Positions 5,249 through 5,314 of a DNA stretch of 5,314 nucleotides are shown here, piece after piece (position 1 is the first letter of the stretch; every line of letters starts with the position of its first letter). The DNA is from Sedimenticola sp. (GTDB lineage: Bacteria > Pseudomonadota > Gammaproteobacteria > Chromatiales > Chromatiaceae). The notes below the pieces were generated by a model that was not told where the DNA came from, did not search any database, and saw only the letters and a program-made list of their open reading frames with translations. Made by a program: the position numbers and the translations under genes. The stretch is taken from contig JAUXBK010000188.1 in assembly GCA_030619405.1 (NCBI GenBank), positions 1-5,314 of the forward strand, given 5' to 3'.

Positions 5249-5314
5249 ATAACTATCTAAATCAATAGAAGTTTCGTAGGGTGCGGTGAGCTTGCGAACC
5301 GCACCGGGGGAGGC
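5249..5314 (+). repeat. Right copy of the direct repeat, cut by the window edge
   Basis: Matches 1-66 at 65 of 66 positions in the same orientation. It contains the first GTAG-headed hairpin (GGTGCGGT/ACCGCACC, 5280-5305). The inverted partner unit seen at 83-112 in the left copy would lie beyond the window. Confidence 0.93.

Noticed and set aside
1..5314. Window as a small circular replicon with overlapping ends
   Set aside because: The terminal repeats differ at one base and are part of a dispersed REP-like family, and there is no replication or partition gene. A repeat-bounded chromosomal contig is simpler.

Overview
The window reads as a chromosomal segment of a free-living or symbiotic gammaproteobacterium. 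This is inferred from GC-rich coding sequence, an outer-membrane porin ending in Phe, a DUF547 protein, a YegP (DUF1508) protein, a PilB-type MsrA-MsrB fusion, and non-coding DNA full of GTAG-headed palindromes of the REP type, which are frequent in gammaproteobacteria. Species cannot be named from the sequence. There are no rRNA or tRNA genes, CRISPR arrays, transposases or replication genes.

Layout. 1-112 is a dispersed repeat holding an inverted pair of REP-like units. 264-956 (-) encodes an inner-membrane-anchored protein of unknown function. It diverges from a short (+) pair: a YegP/DUF1508 protein (1128-1451) and a small two-helix membrane protein of unknown function (1475-1867). A 145-bp palindromic element with near-perfect 21-bp terminal inverted repeats (1869-2013) fills almost the whole gap to the convergent pair on (-): a DUF547 exported protein (2966-3790, possible start at 3862) followed, with overlapping reading frames, by a porin (2020-2997). 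Divergent from that pair is msrAB (3882-4994, +), a bifunctional methionine sulfoxide reductase with an N-terminal export or anchor segment. A second palindromic element (4997-5162, 19-bp perfect terminal repeats) starts two bases after its stop codon. It is followed by an unrelated strong hairpin (5190-5221) and a second direct copy (5249-5314) of the repeat that opens the window.

The genes do not form one recognisable pathway. The products of 2020-4994 are all predicted to act in the envelope: a porin, an exported DUF547 protein and an exported repair enzyme for oxidised methionine. The unknown proteins at 264-956 and 1475-1867 are inner-membrane proteins.

The notable content is in the non-coding DNA. 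The two palindromic elements abut stop codons, and their ends both carry CTAG/TA followed by GCAA. REP-like repeats lie between or beside them, and the window opens and closes on the same repeat. The protein-level oddity is MsrAB, which has only four cysteines, no zinc ligands in MsrB, and no recognisable resolving cysteine in MsrB or distal one in MsrA. I see no evidence for a new defence or other multi-gene system.
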